Assembly (NCBI GenBank): GCA_009760855.2
Contig: WPIO01000007.1
Location: 11,407,501 to 11,471,500 of the forward strand
DNA: 64,000 bases
Source: Cristatella mucedo
Lineage: Eukaryota > Bryozoa > Phylactolaemata > Cristatellidae
Reading direction: 5' to 3'
The position numbers and the translations under genes were made by a program. Positions 1-11,200 of this stretch are shown piece after piece. The notes under the pieces are model-generated. The model did no database searches and was not told the DNA's origin. It was given only the letters and a program-made list of their open reading frames with translations. Position 1 is the first letter of the stretch. Each line of letters starts with the position of its first letter.

Positions 1-1320
1 TTTATTGCTGGCGGCAAGTGGGATGAAAGGGGCTCTCCTGCCCACTTAAGTGCTTACATGTGTAGTATAATAGCTTAAGAGCTGTCGAATCGCCTGCTCT
101 TAACCTTTCTTTACGGTTTCCCTTCCAGCTCGGACCCGCTTCGTGCTACAGAGGCTTGCCGTCGCAATTCCCGCGGCACTGCCGCAATTCCCGCGGCACC
201 GCGGCGGACAGGGCGTAGATCGAAGATGTGCTGTATAGGCTGTCTAGAAGTCTCCTCGGTCGTCGCCTTTGCTTTTTGCCCAGCACACTCGAGTACAGGG
301 GAGGCTAGAAGCGATCGACTTTCTTGCCATCTGCTGATTGTCGGTCGCTGGTTGCTCGCAGCTCGGAGGCAGCCGCTGGCAGGGCTACGCGTGCACGCCC
401 GTGTGGGCAGAGCCCGTCCTTTGACTCGCGACGTTTTGAAGAAGAGCAGGTGCAGTAGCTCTCGCTATTGGCGGCTCGTGGCGGAGCCACCTGCAGCTGC
501 CGACGTCGCCGCCACCGCCGCCGCCGCCGCCGCCGCCACCATAGCAGCGTGGAAGTGGAGGAGAGGAGCCCGCCTTAAACGAGAGAAAGAAGGGCTCGTG
601 TTAGCAGAGCTGTAGAGTCCGTGGACGCGCTGCCGACACGGCAGCGGTAACAGCTCGACGAAAATTCGCATCTGGAGGTCCGCTAGTCTTAACCCGCTTG
701 CTCTACTCAACCCATTCGCAAAGCGTTTCTCAGCTTTCTCAGAAGATCGCTGCCATTTCTCGAGAAAGCAGATGATTTCGAGAGCGAGTAGCCGTTTCCA
801 GGTCCAGACTCGATCGCAAGCTTAATCGCGAGTCAGCGGCGCCGAGCTTTGTATTTTCAGCGGAGTATCGCCTCGGTCACGGCGGCGTAGAATTTCCCGC
901 TCTCATGCCCGAATTAGTCCTATTTACGCGACCAATTTGCCGCCGGCCGAGCGAGCTCTCTGTTTCGCCGCCGACGTTGCACAGAGCTCGCTCATGGAGC
1001 CGGCTCGGAGGGTCTAACTCGCGGCCGACTTCCACAATACACCAGTTCGCGGCATAGGAGCTCCGGGCAGGGGGTGGCAGGTTGGAAGGCCCCACCCTCC
1101 CGAACTCGGCCCGCCCTCGTCGCCAGAGCTGCAGCCCGCGCGATCACCCCAACCCTCCCCCACCTTCATTCGAGGGGAGTTTTTTGAGCCACTTCCTGAT
1201 GTTCAGCGTGAACTGGCTGGATGCCGGCCGTCAGACCTGCAGGCTCGAGCTCAGGTGGCCGGCTGGCTCGCCGCTCTCATGCTTGTGAGCGAGGTCACTG
1301 GCTCCATTGATGAGATGGTA
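1..1320. other. GC-rich island, no convincing coding region
   Basis: Visibly richer in G, C and CpG than the rest of the window, with a GCC run at about 503-540. Several overlapping ORFs exist on both strands but none shows a domain, and the longest owes its Ala run to the GCC repeat. It could be a CpG-rich promoter or first non-coding exon of a neighbouring gene (inference). Confidence 0.4.
503..540. repeat. GCC trinucleotide repeat
   Basis: Short imperfect (GCC)n run inside the GC-rich island. Confidence 0.85.
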
Positions 1321-1494
1321 AGAGCTTTTGCTCATAGAACTTCGAAATCCTTTTCGGTATATTTAGCATTGTGTAAAATGTCCTCGAGCTAATATGAGAG
1401 ACTTCTGTAGGGCAGCAAGCAATCGCTCACTGTCAAAGGTGAACGAAGCCTGACGAGTGTTGAGTGACGTAGTGGGTGAGCGGCACTTGACAAG

Positions 1495-1503
1495 TATATA
1501 TAG
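1495..1503 (+). promoter_or_regulatory. TATA-like site at the edge of the GC-rich island
   Basis: tatatatag sits in an otherwise GC-balanced stretch, with a pyrimidine-rich start-site-like segment (cgtctctagcagtcgctc) about 30 nt downstream. No coding exon follows that I can recognise, so it may serve a non-coding leader or a mobile element. Confidence 0.25.
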
Positions 1504-1589
1504 CTCCGATCCATCCGCTGGATCGTCTCTAGCAGTCGCTCCCGGATGCTGCCCCTAGCGCGGTCGTTCAGATCGACTATCCTGCTGCT

Positions 1590-1712
1590 GGTAGAAAGCT
1601 AAACCATTGAGTTCCACGGCTTGTACAGACAGCACATTTGAGGGTTTGAACAGACAGTAACGCATTGGGGGGAGGACTAGTACAGACAGAACCACATTGG
1701 AGGAAGACTAAC
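1590..1712. repeat. Short tandem repeat, about 29-33 bp unit, 3-4 imperfect copies
   Basis: The phrase acagacag followed by a CATT(T)G-G-rich stretch recurs at about 1625, 1651 and 1682, with a more diverged copy starting near 1592. Confidence 0.6.
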
Positions 1713-1914
1713 TAGCAGAGGCAGCGCTGCACAAGGTATTTCGTATCGCTCGCTTATGTCAGCGGTGCCTTCCGAATAGACTGATCGTGATTGTAATAGA
1801 CTGGCGCTACTGGGAGGCCCGTCAGTTGGTCCTCATGTAGTGGAACGATGAGTTCGACTGATTCTAGATGAAGTATGCGGAACTTGACAACCACCAGGGC
1901 AAGGCCCACCTGAC

Positions 1915-2010
1915 ATAGAATAATAATAATACATTTGTATAGCACCCTCAGTAAACTCAATCTCTTTCTAGGGACTTTAAATTTGGAAGGAATGATTTGT
2001 GGACTGTGAA
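1915..2010 (-). mobile_element. LINE-A 3' tail fragment
   Basis: An (ATA)n run followed by the reverse complement of the conserved tail hairpin (agcaccctcagtaaactcaatctc, read in two pieces around the loop), the hallmark 3' end of LINE-A copies in this window. Confidence 0.75.
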
Positions 2011-2379
2011 CAAGCCATGCGATTGTAGCGAGGTTAATAAAGGAGGAGACATTCATGGAACAGCAGCTGACCGGGGGCAGGAGCACTCGAGGGTCCCGTG
2101 CATCTGGCCTTGCTGAGCGCCCATTGCAGTCATGACTGCAGCCTGTGCGTAGCTGGCAATAATCTACCCTGTCCTTCGACAATGGACAGGGTAGCAGGTC
2201 AAACAGAGCTCAGGCCTGGTAAACCGAAAACAAGCACTAGGTGGCCATGTTCTGCCTGGGCTAGGGTGCCAATCTAAGTCAGTGGTGTCATGAGAGCAAA
2301 ACAAACCTTAAGATAAGTTTCCAGCACTGCCTATTTCCTTCGTAGTGCCCCAAAAGCTTAACCCGCGTCTCTTGGATGG

Positions 2380-2465
2380 TTATAATAATAATAATGACAC
2401 ATTTCTATGTTCCCCTCTGAGAACTTAATCTCTTTCTAGGCACGTTACATAGATTGTAAAGCTGA
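2380..2465 (-). mobile_element. LINE-A 3' tail fragment
   Basis: Same (ATA)n plus gagaacttaatctctttcta tail signature, reading on the minus strand. Confidence 0.72.
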
Positions 2466-2914
2466 GATCGACAAACCCCGACCTTTAGGCTAGATACGGC
2501 CTAGCTAGTACTCCAGTACGGCTTAGCGTCATCCTAGTTATTTATCGTTGACTCCGGCCTAATTGAATTGTCGAAGTTTTGTTCCCTTCATTGCTGCTGG
2601 TTGCAGCTCAAGCTGTGGCCCGTGTTTATTTCTAGAACTGACATCAGGTGCTTGTATGAAATACTAGTGCCTGACCGGGAAGGGATGATAAATCTCTACC
2701 CCCATAATTGCTGTGCGAAACTGTGTGCCTGTGGCAACTGGTTGTTCGTTCTTCTGTCCACGAAAACTGAGCTGGCCCGGAGGAGTGGGCATGGTTTATT
2801 CTGTCATAGCGTGCCTTCTTGTCCTTCCTGAATTGGCTTGGTAGTCTGTACAGTTTGCCTACCCCCGATCTAGAACATTTTATTCGAATAGCTGTCCAAG
2901 AAATTTAGTGCGGC

Positions 2915-3368
2915 ATTGAAAGGGCGCCATTCTGAAACGACCGTTTGGCTGATTAAGCGAATCGATCAAACGAACGATCAACTTGGAAGCGACATTCTGA
3001 GCAGCAGCGATTATGCTAGTGTTACTGACATGACCCTGCTTGATCTATCAGCTCCGTTTTACACTATTGATACCAAAATAGTACTCGCACAATTGAGCAC
3101 AATGATCCGTTTGCCAGAAAAGGCACCGGCTTTTTTCAAATCTAACTTTTCAGACCGTATTCAATTTGCGTCGCGTGATGATGGCGTCTTACCCAGCAGA
3201 CCATTCGCCTGCTATGGTCAGCAAGGGTTCATTGTCTGTCCTTTGTTGCTTTCCATTGATAAAGAGCCTCTGGGAAAGGTGACTTGGCCTCAAATTGCCG
3301 GCAAGCACTCATATGCTAACGATAAACAGCTGTATTTGTCACAAAAATCATCGGAGTCCAACTGGTAA
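2915..3368 (+). pseudogene. Non-LTR reverse transcriptase fragment
   Basis: An open frame reads LLDLSAPFYTIDTKIVLAQL, then FKSNFSDRIQF, QGFIVCPLLLSIDKEPLG and YANDKQLYLS. These align with LLDLSAAFDTIDH, the GVPQGSVLGPLLF stretch and YADDTQLYL of CR1/L2-type reverse transcriptases. The catalytic YADD is YAND and the PQGS stretch is damaged, so it is inactive. Confidence 0.78.
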
Positions 3369-3709
3369 ACTTAATTCTTGCCTTACGGTAGTTCGATTCT
3401 TGATTTCTATTAACTTAGTTACACAGAACGATTATAAAGCCACACTCCCACTCACAGGCCACTATTAGCTTGAGGGTTGGCAAGGATATGCTCGGAATTT
3501 AGGTGTCCTCTCTGCTAGTTTCTTACGTTTACAGGCTCGACAAAGAAGACTGCTCTCACGGCTTGCCATCCGATTCCTCGATCGACGAGAGACTCTCTAC
3601 CGACTATAAATTTATAAGTTGACTATATATTAAATAAAATAAATTATAGTTCTAAATTTATAAGTTGACTATAATATAATACATAAAATAACATAACATA
3701 AGTTGACTA

Positions 3710-4290
3710 TAAATGTATTAAATGCATTACTAGCTCCCCGCTCTTGTCTTGACTGGATAGCAGCTGTAATTCAGTTTTGGCTACTGGAAGATAAAGCAAA
3801 CGCGACTTTGTCGCTGGTGACAAACATGGCCGCATGTTTGGTCACACATTCCACGAGGTTCAGCCATGTGTCTCATTTCTTTGATGAGCTGCGATAGCTC
3901 CCGGTTGATCAGCTGATGTCGAGCAATGATTCCTTATCTGACCTACAAGGGCCGCCATGGTTCGGCTTTTTCATGCCAAGCTAAGGCGCAGCACCAGTTT
4001 CAGCCTTCTCTTGCCCCTAGGTTCTCTACCGACAATAAACGAGCTGTATCAGTCCTTCACTTACAGACTGTTGGCCAATGAAGATATAACTCAGTAGAAA
4101 ATAGAGTGGGAACTCGATTCCACAGTTCAATTGCAGCGATAGCTTTTCTCCCGCTTCCGACTTTAGTAAACCCATTCCTACCGTCAGGAAGCGCTGTTTT
4201 CACGCTACTCATTTCCTCGACTGCCCTGGTGACTCAGCCACGATTTCCAAGTGTCTTTTTTTCGTGAAAAAGAACGAACTCGGTTGGCAG
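3710..4290 (+). mobile_element. LINE-B 3' coding fragment, decayed
   Basis: NMAACLVTHSTRFSHVSHFF then DELR, interrupted, then a LPVDQL-like stretch and a PxFSP-like end, in the same order as the better copy at 49.5-50.2 kb (NMAAGLAF, LLKELGWMPVEQR). Several stops. Confidence 0.65.
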
Positions 4291-4299
4291 CGATGCGTG

Positions 4300-5165
4300 A
4301 AATGACCACCGCTTGGGCTCTCATGACGCAAAAGAAAACTCTCCAACCTATTATGCACTTCACCCTGTTTGCTTTTGGGAGTTACTGATAGAGCAACATG
4401 ACATGGCAAAACGACATTCCTGTCCAAGAAGTATACAGTCAATAAAGAGCAACGGAAGCTAGCAAGGGTAATCTAACTGGACGCGAGGTGTACGAGGTCT
4501 GCTGACTGACTTCAAACAATCGCGAGAGACTTACTTTGATCTGCACGAAAGACAGGATTCAAATAACTTCTGTACACCACTAGTAATCATTGTATTGTGA
4601 AAATGTGCCAAACGACGATGTAAGAGTCAATTGTTTCCAATGAATGAGTGAGACTTAGTTAAAATCACTAGTGTCATCAAGCTTTAAGCATCGTTTTGCC
4701 GTAGTATTCTACTTTTTTACTCGGAGGACAGCGTCTTGATCAAGACTTTTCACTTGAATTATGAGTGACATTTTTCTGTCCTGCTGCATTGCCCAGCTCG
4801 CACTATCAAATGCTTGACTAAGATTATAGTGGTCTTGTAAAAATGGCTCAAAGAGATGCGGATTAACTGGATTTTTCGTCATCTTTTAAGCGGCGATCGT
4901 GCAATGTTAGGCTTAAATGACTAGCATATGGCCCCACTCCCAAATGATTCAATGGAAATATTAGTTATCATTAGACTTACGGCTTTGGTTTTGTTGTTTT
5001 TCTTAGAAGAGGCAGCAAAATGTGGTCACCCTTGTAAAAATATTTGCTCAAGGAATCATAACTTAAGCTCCCATGGACGCTCATTCAGCAACTCCCATGG
5101 GTCTATTAACATGCATCAGTGAGTTCATGAAAGTAAACTAAAATCGAACATTTGTATTCCATATA
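4300..5165. other. No recognisable feature
   Basis: AT-rich intergenic sequence; short ORFs without recognisable domains. Confidence 0.5.
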
Positions 5166-5267
5166 TATATTTTGCTTATATATTTGTTATTATATTATTA
5201 TTATATATTTATTATATATTTTGCTTATATTTTGCATATATATTTTGCTCGTGTCAGTATAACATTA

Positions 5268-5268
5268 G

Positions 5269-5305
<37 letters not shown>

Positions 5306-5348
5306 CACACATATATATATATATAAGCTATATATATATATATATAAG

Positions 5349-5425
<77 letters not shown>
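5268..5425. repeat. TA microsatellite with embedded AGC breaks
   Basis: About 155 bp of (TA)n broken by tacatacacacata and by two regularly placed agc triplets (taagcta). It ends against a LINE-A fragment. Confidence 0.9.
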
Positions 5426-5426
<1 letters not shown>

Positions 5427-5610
5427 CATCGCACCACTTCTCGACGACCTGTACTTGCTCCCAATAAAACAGCGTATCGACTTCAAAATTCTGTCAAGTT
5501 CTTGTAGATCCTTTCATTCCCTGGTTTCAGCCTAACTATCACAACTACTACTCTACCAAGCAAAGAATCGTATAACCAGCTGTTCTGACTCGAATCATTT
5601 AGCCATTCCA
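5426..5610 (+). mobile_element. LINE-A fragment
   Basis: cgcaccacttctcgacgacc followed by an aaacagcgtatcgacttcaaa stretch (split here) corresponds to the [20 protein letters not shown] segment of LINE-A. Decayed. Confidence 0.7.
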
Positions 5611-5894
5611 CCCAAATGTAATGCCCCCTAGTAGTGGGTGGGCGCCACTTGCTTAGTTTGTCCCTGGACTCAAAAATATCACAGGAGCCCCAACAATACA
5701 AGCTGAAGTGTCTCAGGGATTGTCCCCGTAGCAAGATTAGCAAAGAGAACTTGGATCCTATATTTTCAGTAGGCAATAGGTAAAAGCATTATGGATGCAG
5801 ATGCTGCTTACACACGTATGCTAGCTTACGCTTTTATTAGGCTCCGGTACTTACATTATCACCAGCCACAACGTGCACACACGCATGCATGCAT

Positions 5895-6045
5895 CGTCCC
5901 CTGGGTCATAACCTAGTGTTAATGCTTAGCCCTTCGTGACCTTCGTGACCCAGGTTGCGGATTCGATTTATGCACTGATCAATCCTCAGCTTCCTGCTGG
6001 AAGCGAAATGATCACTGCAAAGGGTCACAAAGGCTAGTATATAAT
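5895..6045 (+). mobile_element. tRNA-type SINE, decayed copy inside the duplication
   Basis: gtcccctgggtcataac through gcggattcgattta (B-box-like) and a trailing ggtcacaaaggctag stretch. It is collinear with the SINE at 58.54-58.70 kb, so the insertion predates the duplication. Confidence 0.6.
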
Positions 6046-6554
6046 TGAAGCTCTAGATTCAGCTAAAATTTAACTATATCTATTCTTTACCGCTGTCAAA
6101 TAATGTCGATCTTTGAAAAATGTAATCTTTACACTGGACAGTTAGCGTGTTGAATGCTTAGCGTTTTTCAAGCCCAAGACTAACCTTAGGTCTGCAAAGA
6201 GCAATAAGTATGGCAAGCTTCCGGTAAAGGTCGCAAGTGCACATTCATTCGGCATGACAGGCTGTAAATTATGCTGTGGCATCGACGCAAGAATGAGAAG
6301 ACGCAATTCGAGTTAAATATTTAACAGAATGGATTAATTAGGATGGAGTTCCAAGCCACCTGAATTTGCAAAACTGCATATACTGAATTATAGCGTGTGC
6401 AGAACTGCATTGTAACTCTATTAGGAGTATCGATAGCTTGCTAATAAATCATAAGTGGCAGCTAAGCTTTAGATTAGCATAGCCACAGCTCAAATTAAAG
6501 AATAATATGACATACAGCTAGAAAGATTGAGGTCTAGGTTATTCGCTTGCTCAC

Positions 6555-6880
6555 CTTTTCAATGGTCGGTGTGCGTTCTTTCCATACAGCTGCATCCTTT
6601 TGGACGAGAGCAAATTTTACGTTGGGATTACTGCAATAATCAGAAGTTGGTGCAGTAGTAAAAGCATTTCAAGCAGCTATGGTGGAGCAGAAAATTATTA
6701 AAACTCTAGTGAAGATTGACTAAATTTCTCAAATTAAGATGGTCTGTATGTCCACTATCGAGGGGACAGAAACAGAGATGGCCTTCCTCGGTTCAAGACA
6801 ATGAAGCATATCTGAGGCCTAACGCGTCTATTTTGGCAAGCCCGTCGGCAGAACACACTGTGACTGAGACATAAAGAACT
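6555..6880 (-). pseudogene. Decayed copy of Nedd4 C2 exons 2 and 3
   Basis: Exon 2 copy (6812-6880): keeps the acceptor tctgttag and CSADGLAKIDALGL, but has a 2-nt deletion near its start and its donor gtatgt has become atatgc. Exon 3 copy (6555-6630): same 76-bp length, intact acceptor (attattgcag) and donor (gtgagc), but SDPYVK reads SNPNVK, losing the calcium-loop aspartate. No other Nedd4 exon was found between this copy and the left end of the window. Non-functional remnant. Confidence 0.9.
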
Positions 6881-7559
6881 CTAACAGAAAACGCAAATGT
6901 CACGCGTAGGCTTTCAGCTGTCACATTCATGCATTCATGCTGTGCATTAAAGGCAAAGATTACTCGAAGCTCCACATGCCTTGCACGCACCAGCTGAATA
7001 ACGCGTTAAGCAGAAAAGATGACTACGAAAATAAAGAACTCAAAATCAGGCTGTTTACAATATTAGGGGTCGAACGGTAAAATCGCAGTTAAAGCTGAAT
7101 TTTTTCTGGATATAAATGTAAGCCTACAATTTTTTTGGTGATGATATCAACAATATTAAGAGCGTAAACTGTAAAGAGAGAAGGACTAATCACAGAGTAC
7201 TAAATACAGAGTACTCTGGTATGCCAAACTTGAAAGATTCCTCGGATTACTTTAGTCCAATGACATCGGTGGATCCCTGAAGTCTTTATTCGAGATATGG
7301 CCTGAAGCATTGCAGCACAGTACCAGTGATTCGAAGGTGCTCAGGCACTCAGGCAATCGAGATGGACGTAGTAATGATCAGCAGTATCTAACTCTGGATA
7401 ATGACGCAGCGGAGCTAGTAGAAACTCTATTTAAGTCAGAATTCTTGAAAAAGCTGTTACCCACTCGCACAAAGGTTGATCCGATAGAAATATTAGCTCT
7501 AAAACCTTAGCTGAACTTCTTGGATTTGGCGTTTTGATGTGAAATAATCACTAGACCAA

Positions 7560-8480
7560 GAGAACCTGAAGAAATTTCACCCAGTCCCCTCTCTACCATT
7601 CCTACAAAAGACACTGGAACGAGTTGCGAAAGACCAACTGAACTTATATATTGAGCAAGCTTAAATAAATAAATTAAAATTATTTGTATAACGCCCTAAG
7701 AGAACTTAATATCTATTCAGGCTCTCCACTTATGCTAGGGGGCTTGAGCCCCAGACCAAGGTCTGGGCATTGCTTCGGGTGCATAACGACCTACTTAGGA
7801 ATTCAAACTCAGGTAGAGTTACTTTGCTTGTTTTGCTTGATCTTTCGGCAGCTTTTGATACTATCGCTCACCAAGTTCTTCTCGAGTGCCTCTCATTTCG
7901 ATTCAGCGTCACTGGAACTGCCCTTCAATGGTTCAGGTCCTATATAAATGAGAGACTAGAGTATTGATGTGAAGGGGCAAAGCTCATCCGAGGAACCACT
8001 GAATTACGGGTTATCACAGGGCTCTGTGTTTGGTTCAGTTCTTTTCATGGTTTATTCTCTCCCTCTTGCGGACGTAGTTGCCAGTTACAATGTAGGCTTG
8101 CACTTTTACGAAGATGATATCTGTACATTTGCTCGATCCTTCCCATCACTCGAGCATGTTGAATTCTTTCAACTCCCTTGCTGCATGTAATGATGACATC
8201 CGCACAGGAATGGCAGCAAACTTTCTTAAATTGAATGATGATAAAACCAACTTACTAGCTATGGGCAAACCAAGTGTAATTAAGAAATTTGAAAGGCGAA
8301 CGCTCAAAATCGGCTCTACCAGCATATTTCCCGTTGAATCTGCACGAATTCTAGATGTCCAGCTCCAAAGTGACCTTTCACTATGCGGACCCCATCAGCT
8401 CCAAAGCCAAGTCTGCTTACTTTCAGCTACATAACATTGCTAAATTCAGGCTTGCTTAGATATGGATAATTCATCTAAAT
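7560..8480 (+). pseudogene. LINE-A reverse transcriptase copy, split by an inverted SINE
   Basis: Starts at an ENLKKFHPVPSLPFLQKTLE-like stretch (RPVSNLPF of the RT), resumes after 7775 with VHNDLLRNSNSGRVTLLVLL, DLSAAFDTIAHQVLLECL, then in shifted frames a HFYEDDI-like version of FYADDT and LLAMGKPSVIKKFERRTLKI. At least three frame breaks. Confidence 0.85.
7655..7775 (-). mobile_element. SINE with LINE-A tail, inserted in a LINE-A copy
   Basis: (AAT)n and tataacgccctaagagaac (tail, reverse strand), then cttgagccccagaccaaggt, the B-box region of the tail-sharing SINE. It interrupts the plus-strand RT at 7560-8480. Confidence 0.65.
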
Positions 8481-8654
8481 TAGCCCATGCATTTATGACA
8501 TCCTGTGTCGACTAACATCGCACACTGCTTGCTGGTCTGCCGACCTGTGCAATCAGGTGCTTACTGTTAGTATTAAGCACTTCAGCTAGGCTTTGCTGTC
8601 TTGGGTGTTGCATATACTATATAATAATAATAATAATAATAATGGTAATAATAC

Positions 8655-9085
8655 AGTCGGCACGCTGGCTGATTGGCAGCTAGTGCAGGTCGGCGAGAAG
8701 TTTTATTATGTGGCAACTTGGATGCTCCTACTGAGAAGCCTGGCTGAACTGTTTTGCACCAACTGCCAGCACCTGATTGCTCACATCAGTGAACCAGCAA
8801 GCAGTGAGAAAATCGCGTTGAGACGGGATATCATAAATGTATTGACCAATTTAAATACTCTTAGTAGCTCGGTCTAAGAAAGCCCACTTTTTTCAATATT
8901 ATGTAGCTGAAAGGAGGCAAACATTGTCGGACGGAGATTATGTGGTTATTTATTGAAAGGTCAATTTGGAACAGGGCACCTATATTTCGTGAAGTTGCAA
9001 CAGGAAACAACATTCTGGCAGGGCCGATTTTGAGCGACACTATTTCCAGTGTTTGAGTCACACTTGGTTTGCCCATAATGCAACT
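8655..9085 (-). mobile_element. LINE-A coding fragment
   Basis: Minus strand reads IMGKPSVTQTLEIVSLKIGP then RNIGALFQIDLSINNHI, matching IGKPSVI...LKIG...RNLGVMFQSDLSLxNHI. The TPLLADLH region follows at 8660-8720. Confidence 0.8.
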
Positions 9086-9239
9086 GCTACAAACAGACAA
9101 CTCGATAATCCTATCCCGAAGCAGCATAAAAGCCGAAGGTGCAAAATAGGCTAAAAGTTGTACTCCAGTACCTCGCCTCGGTATCTAAGCTGAGTTGTGC
9201 TGGGGCCTTTTGAGCCTTATTTGAGTAGCTGCTGGCCAT

Positions 9240-9660
9240 TGTCTCTGTTGATCGCCCGTGGCCCCATTTGTAACACTCGCACCCGGGTGTTAGCTGGAAC
9301 GGCAGGTGCTGTGAAAGGTGCTGGTAGTGAGCAAGGGACGTCGAGGCAGAGGTGCTAGTGCTCGCCGACGTATCATTCTAGAGCGCTGCTACGTTTGCCC
9401 GATGCATGAGCAAAGTGAAAGTGTGTCCGCTTGGCGGCATTTGCCCACTCACAATCGGCGGCCGCCTGCGAGGCACACGCGAGCCGAAGCTTCTCGCCCT
9501 TACTCACCAGGAGGTGGCAGGCAGTAGCGGCTCTGTCAAATCAAAGTGCAGATTCAGAGAGCGTGCTAATTGGCAGACTGATTTATCGGGAGACTGGTTG
9601 GCAGAGAAATCGACAGACTGATGGCAACTGATAGACTAATTTTCACGCGGCTCGCTTACT
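9240..9660. other. GC-rich segment of unknown nature
   Basis: Local GC-rich stretch with three overlapping plus-strand ORFs of 66-71 codons and no recognisable domain or splice signature. Could be part of an element or an exon of an unseen gene. Confidence 0.3.
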
Positions 9661-10044
9661 TCTCGGCATTTAATCATATCGCCGTCTCTTGGAATAGATG
9701 GAGAAATCTCTAGTGACATTTCCTTGACCTTGCGTCGTTGTTGTTCCAGTGGACTGTGCTTTTATGCCTGCTCAGCGATACACTAGGTGAATCTGGATTC
9801 AAGTTATAAAGTAAGTAAGACGTGATGGCGCAAGATGGCTGGAAAGGATGGGTTAGGGTTAGATTAAGGAGGGATTTGAAGCATTCAACAAGAATTGTAG
9901 AGACAATGCGGAAGTCTAGAACCTGCAGAGCAGAAGCATCTGTCGCAACTGGTCAATAGATTATTATCCATTTTCATTAGAGCACCAGAGTATGCGAAGT
10001 AGCTGAAAAAAATGAAGTTCATGGAAGAGCCAAGTTATACTGAG

Positions 10045-10760
10045 CCGTATCCGGTTTTTTCGCTCACTTTTAGGTCCTTTCCTTCTTTGGCTCCAGCCTA
10101 CCTAACATATACTTCCCCACCAGGCTAAGCATAATCAAATGATTAGTGGTAACATGCACAATGTCAACAGGCATATCATGGATTGAGGTCACATGCACAT
10201 TGTCAACATACAAATATGGTTCATGGGAACTCTTCTCAGTGTCAACACGTGTAAGCACACAAATAAGACAAATCAGAAGGAGCCACCAAATACGGTAAGA
10301 GACAGGTGCATTTTTAACACTTTTTGTATTTGTCAAGTCGGGGGGGGGGTCGTTGTTACGTCATTTTGAAAAGAGTTCCATGCTTTAGAGCGTACAGTTG
10401 GTGATACACACTGCAGTTAGTCTTTTCAATCGTGATTGTTGAAGTTGCCTCATCAAACCACTTCTCGCCGACCAGCACTGTCTCCCAATCAAACAGTGCA
10501 TCGACTTCAAAGTTCTGGCACTCATATTTATGTCTCTTCTTTCTCTGAATTCAGCTTACCTATGAGAACTATTCCCCCACAATACTAGGCATCATACCAT
10601 CTGACTTTCTGACTCACATGGTTAACATGTACCTCTAACTGACATCAAATCCACTGGAGACTCAGCCACACGTTTGCATGGAATTAATACAACTGCATAG
10701 CGCTCTCAGATAACTAAATCTATTTCTAGGAACTTTAAAGATGCTTTAAAGGATGCGTGA
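10045..10760. mobile_element. Patchwork of LINE-A pieces in both orientations
   Basis: Plus-strand coding scrap at 10050-10130 (tttggctccagcctacc), minus-strand 3' UTR pieces at 10130-10420, a plus-strand TPLLADxHxLPIKQ scrap at 10445-10640 and a minus-strand tail at 10690-10760. Suggests repeated rearrangement or nested insertion. Confidence 0.65.
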
Positions 10761-10999
10761 CCTAGTACGATCAAGCACGAGCCAGTTTAAAAGCTTCAAG
10801 CCAAGCGGGCTGACGAGCCCAGCGAAGCGAGCTCTCCCGACAATAACTGACAGCCTAAGCTAGTTCAGGTGCTTGTTCCACCAAGTCTAGAATTCAATAG
10901 TCCATTTTATTCAGAACTCCCGGCCTGTGCCATTAATCAACTAAAAGAGGTGTTCAGCTCAGAAACTAATCTAGTCTGACATTGACGTAGGCATAGCTG

Positions 11000-11200
11000 C
11001 CACACCACACCGCTGGTTTTGGGGCCTTACTGTCTCCTTATCAAGCAGCGAGTTGAATTGAGGGTCCTCACTTTGACACATAGGTCAGTGTATTCGCGAG
11101 CACCAGCCTACCTCCGACCTTCCTTCTACTCAGCTCGCTCTCTCACCGTTCACTGCTCGGCTGAAGTCGTCTCGCGGTTCTCGAGCTAAGCGGAAACCAT
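11000..11200 (+). mobile_element. LINE-like coding scrap
   Basis: Reads LLIKQRVELRVLTLTHRSVY then SRAPAYLRPSF, which follows the PIKQRIxxKVLTLTxKxLHGLAPxYL pattern of LINE-A/B. Confidence 0.6.

Larger units (their letters stand above)
5770..7540. repeat. Partial segmental duplication of 58420-60235 (Nedd4 C2 region)
   Basis: Collinear, same orientation as 58.42-60.24 kb: matching SINE, then gcaagcttccggt and tgcacattcattcggca, then C2 exon 3, C2 exon 2, then an inverted LINE-A segment. Many substitutions and small indels. It sits about 5 kb beyond the 3' end of the gene it derives from. Confidence 0.88.

Noticed and set aside
226-615. 129-codon plus ORF in the GC-rich island
   Set aside because: Its Ala run comes from a GCC repeat, other frames are equally open, and there is no domain.
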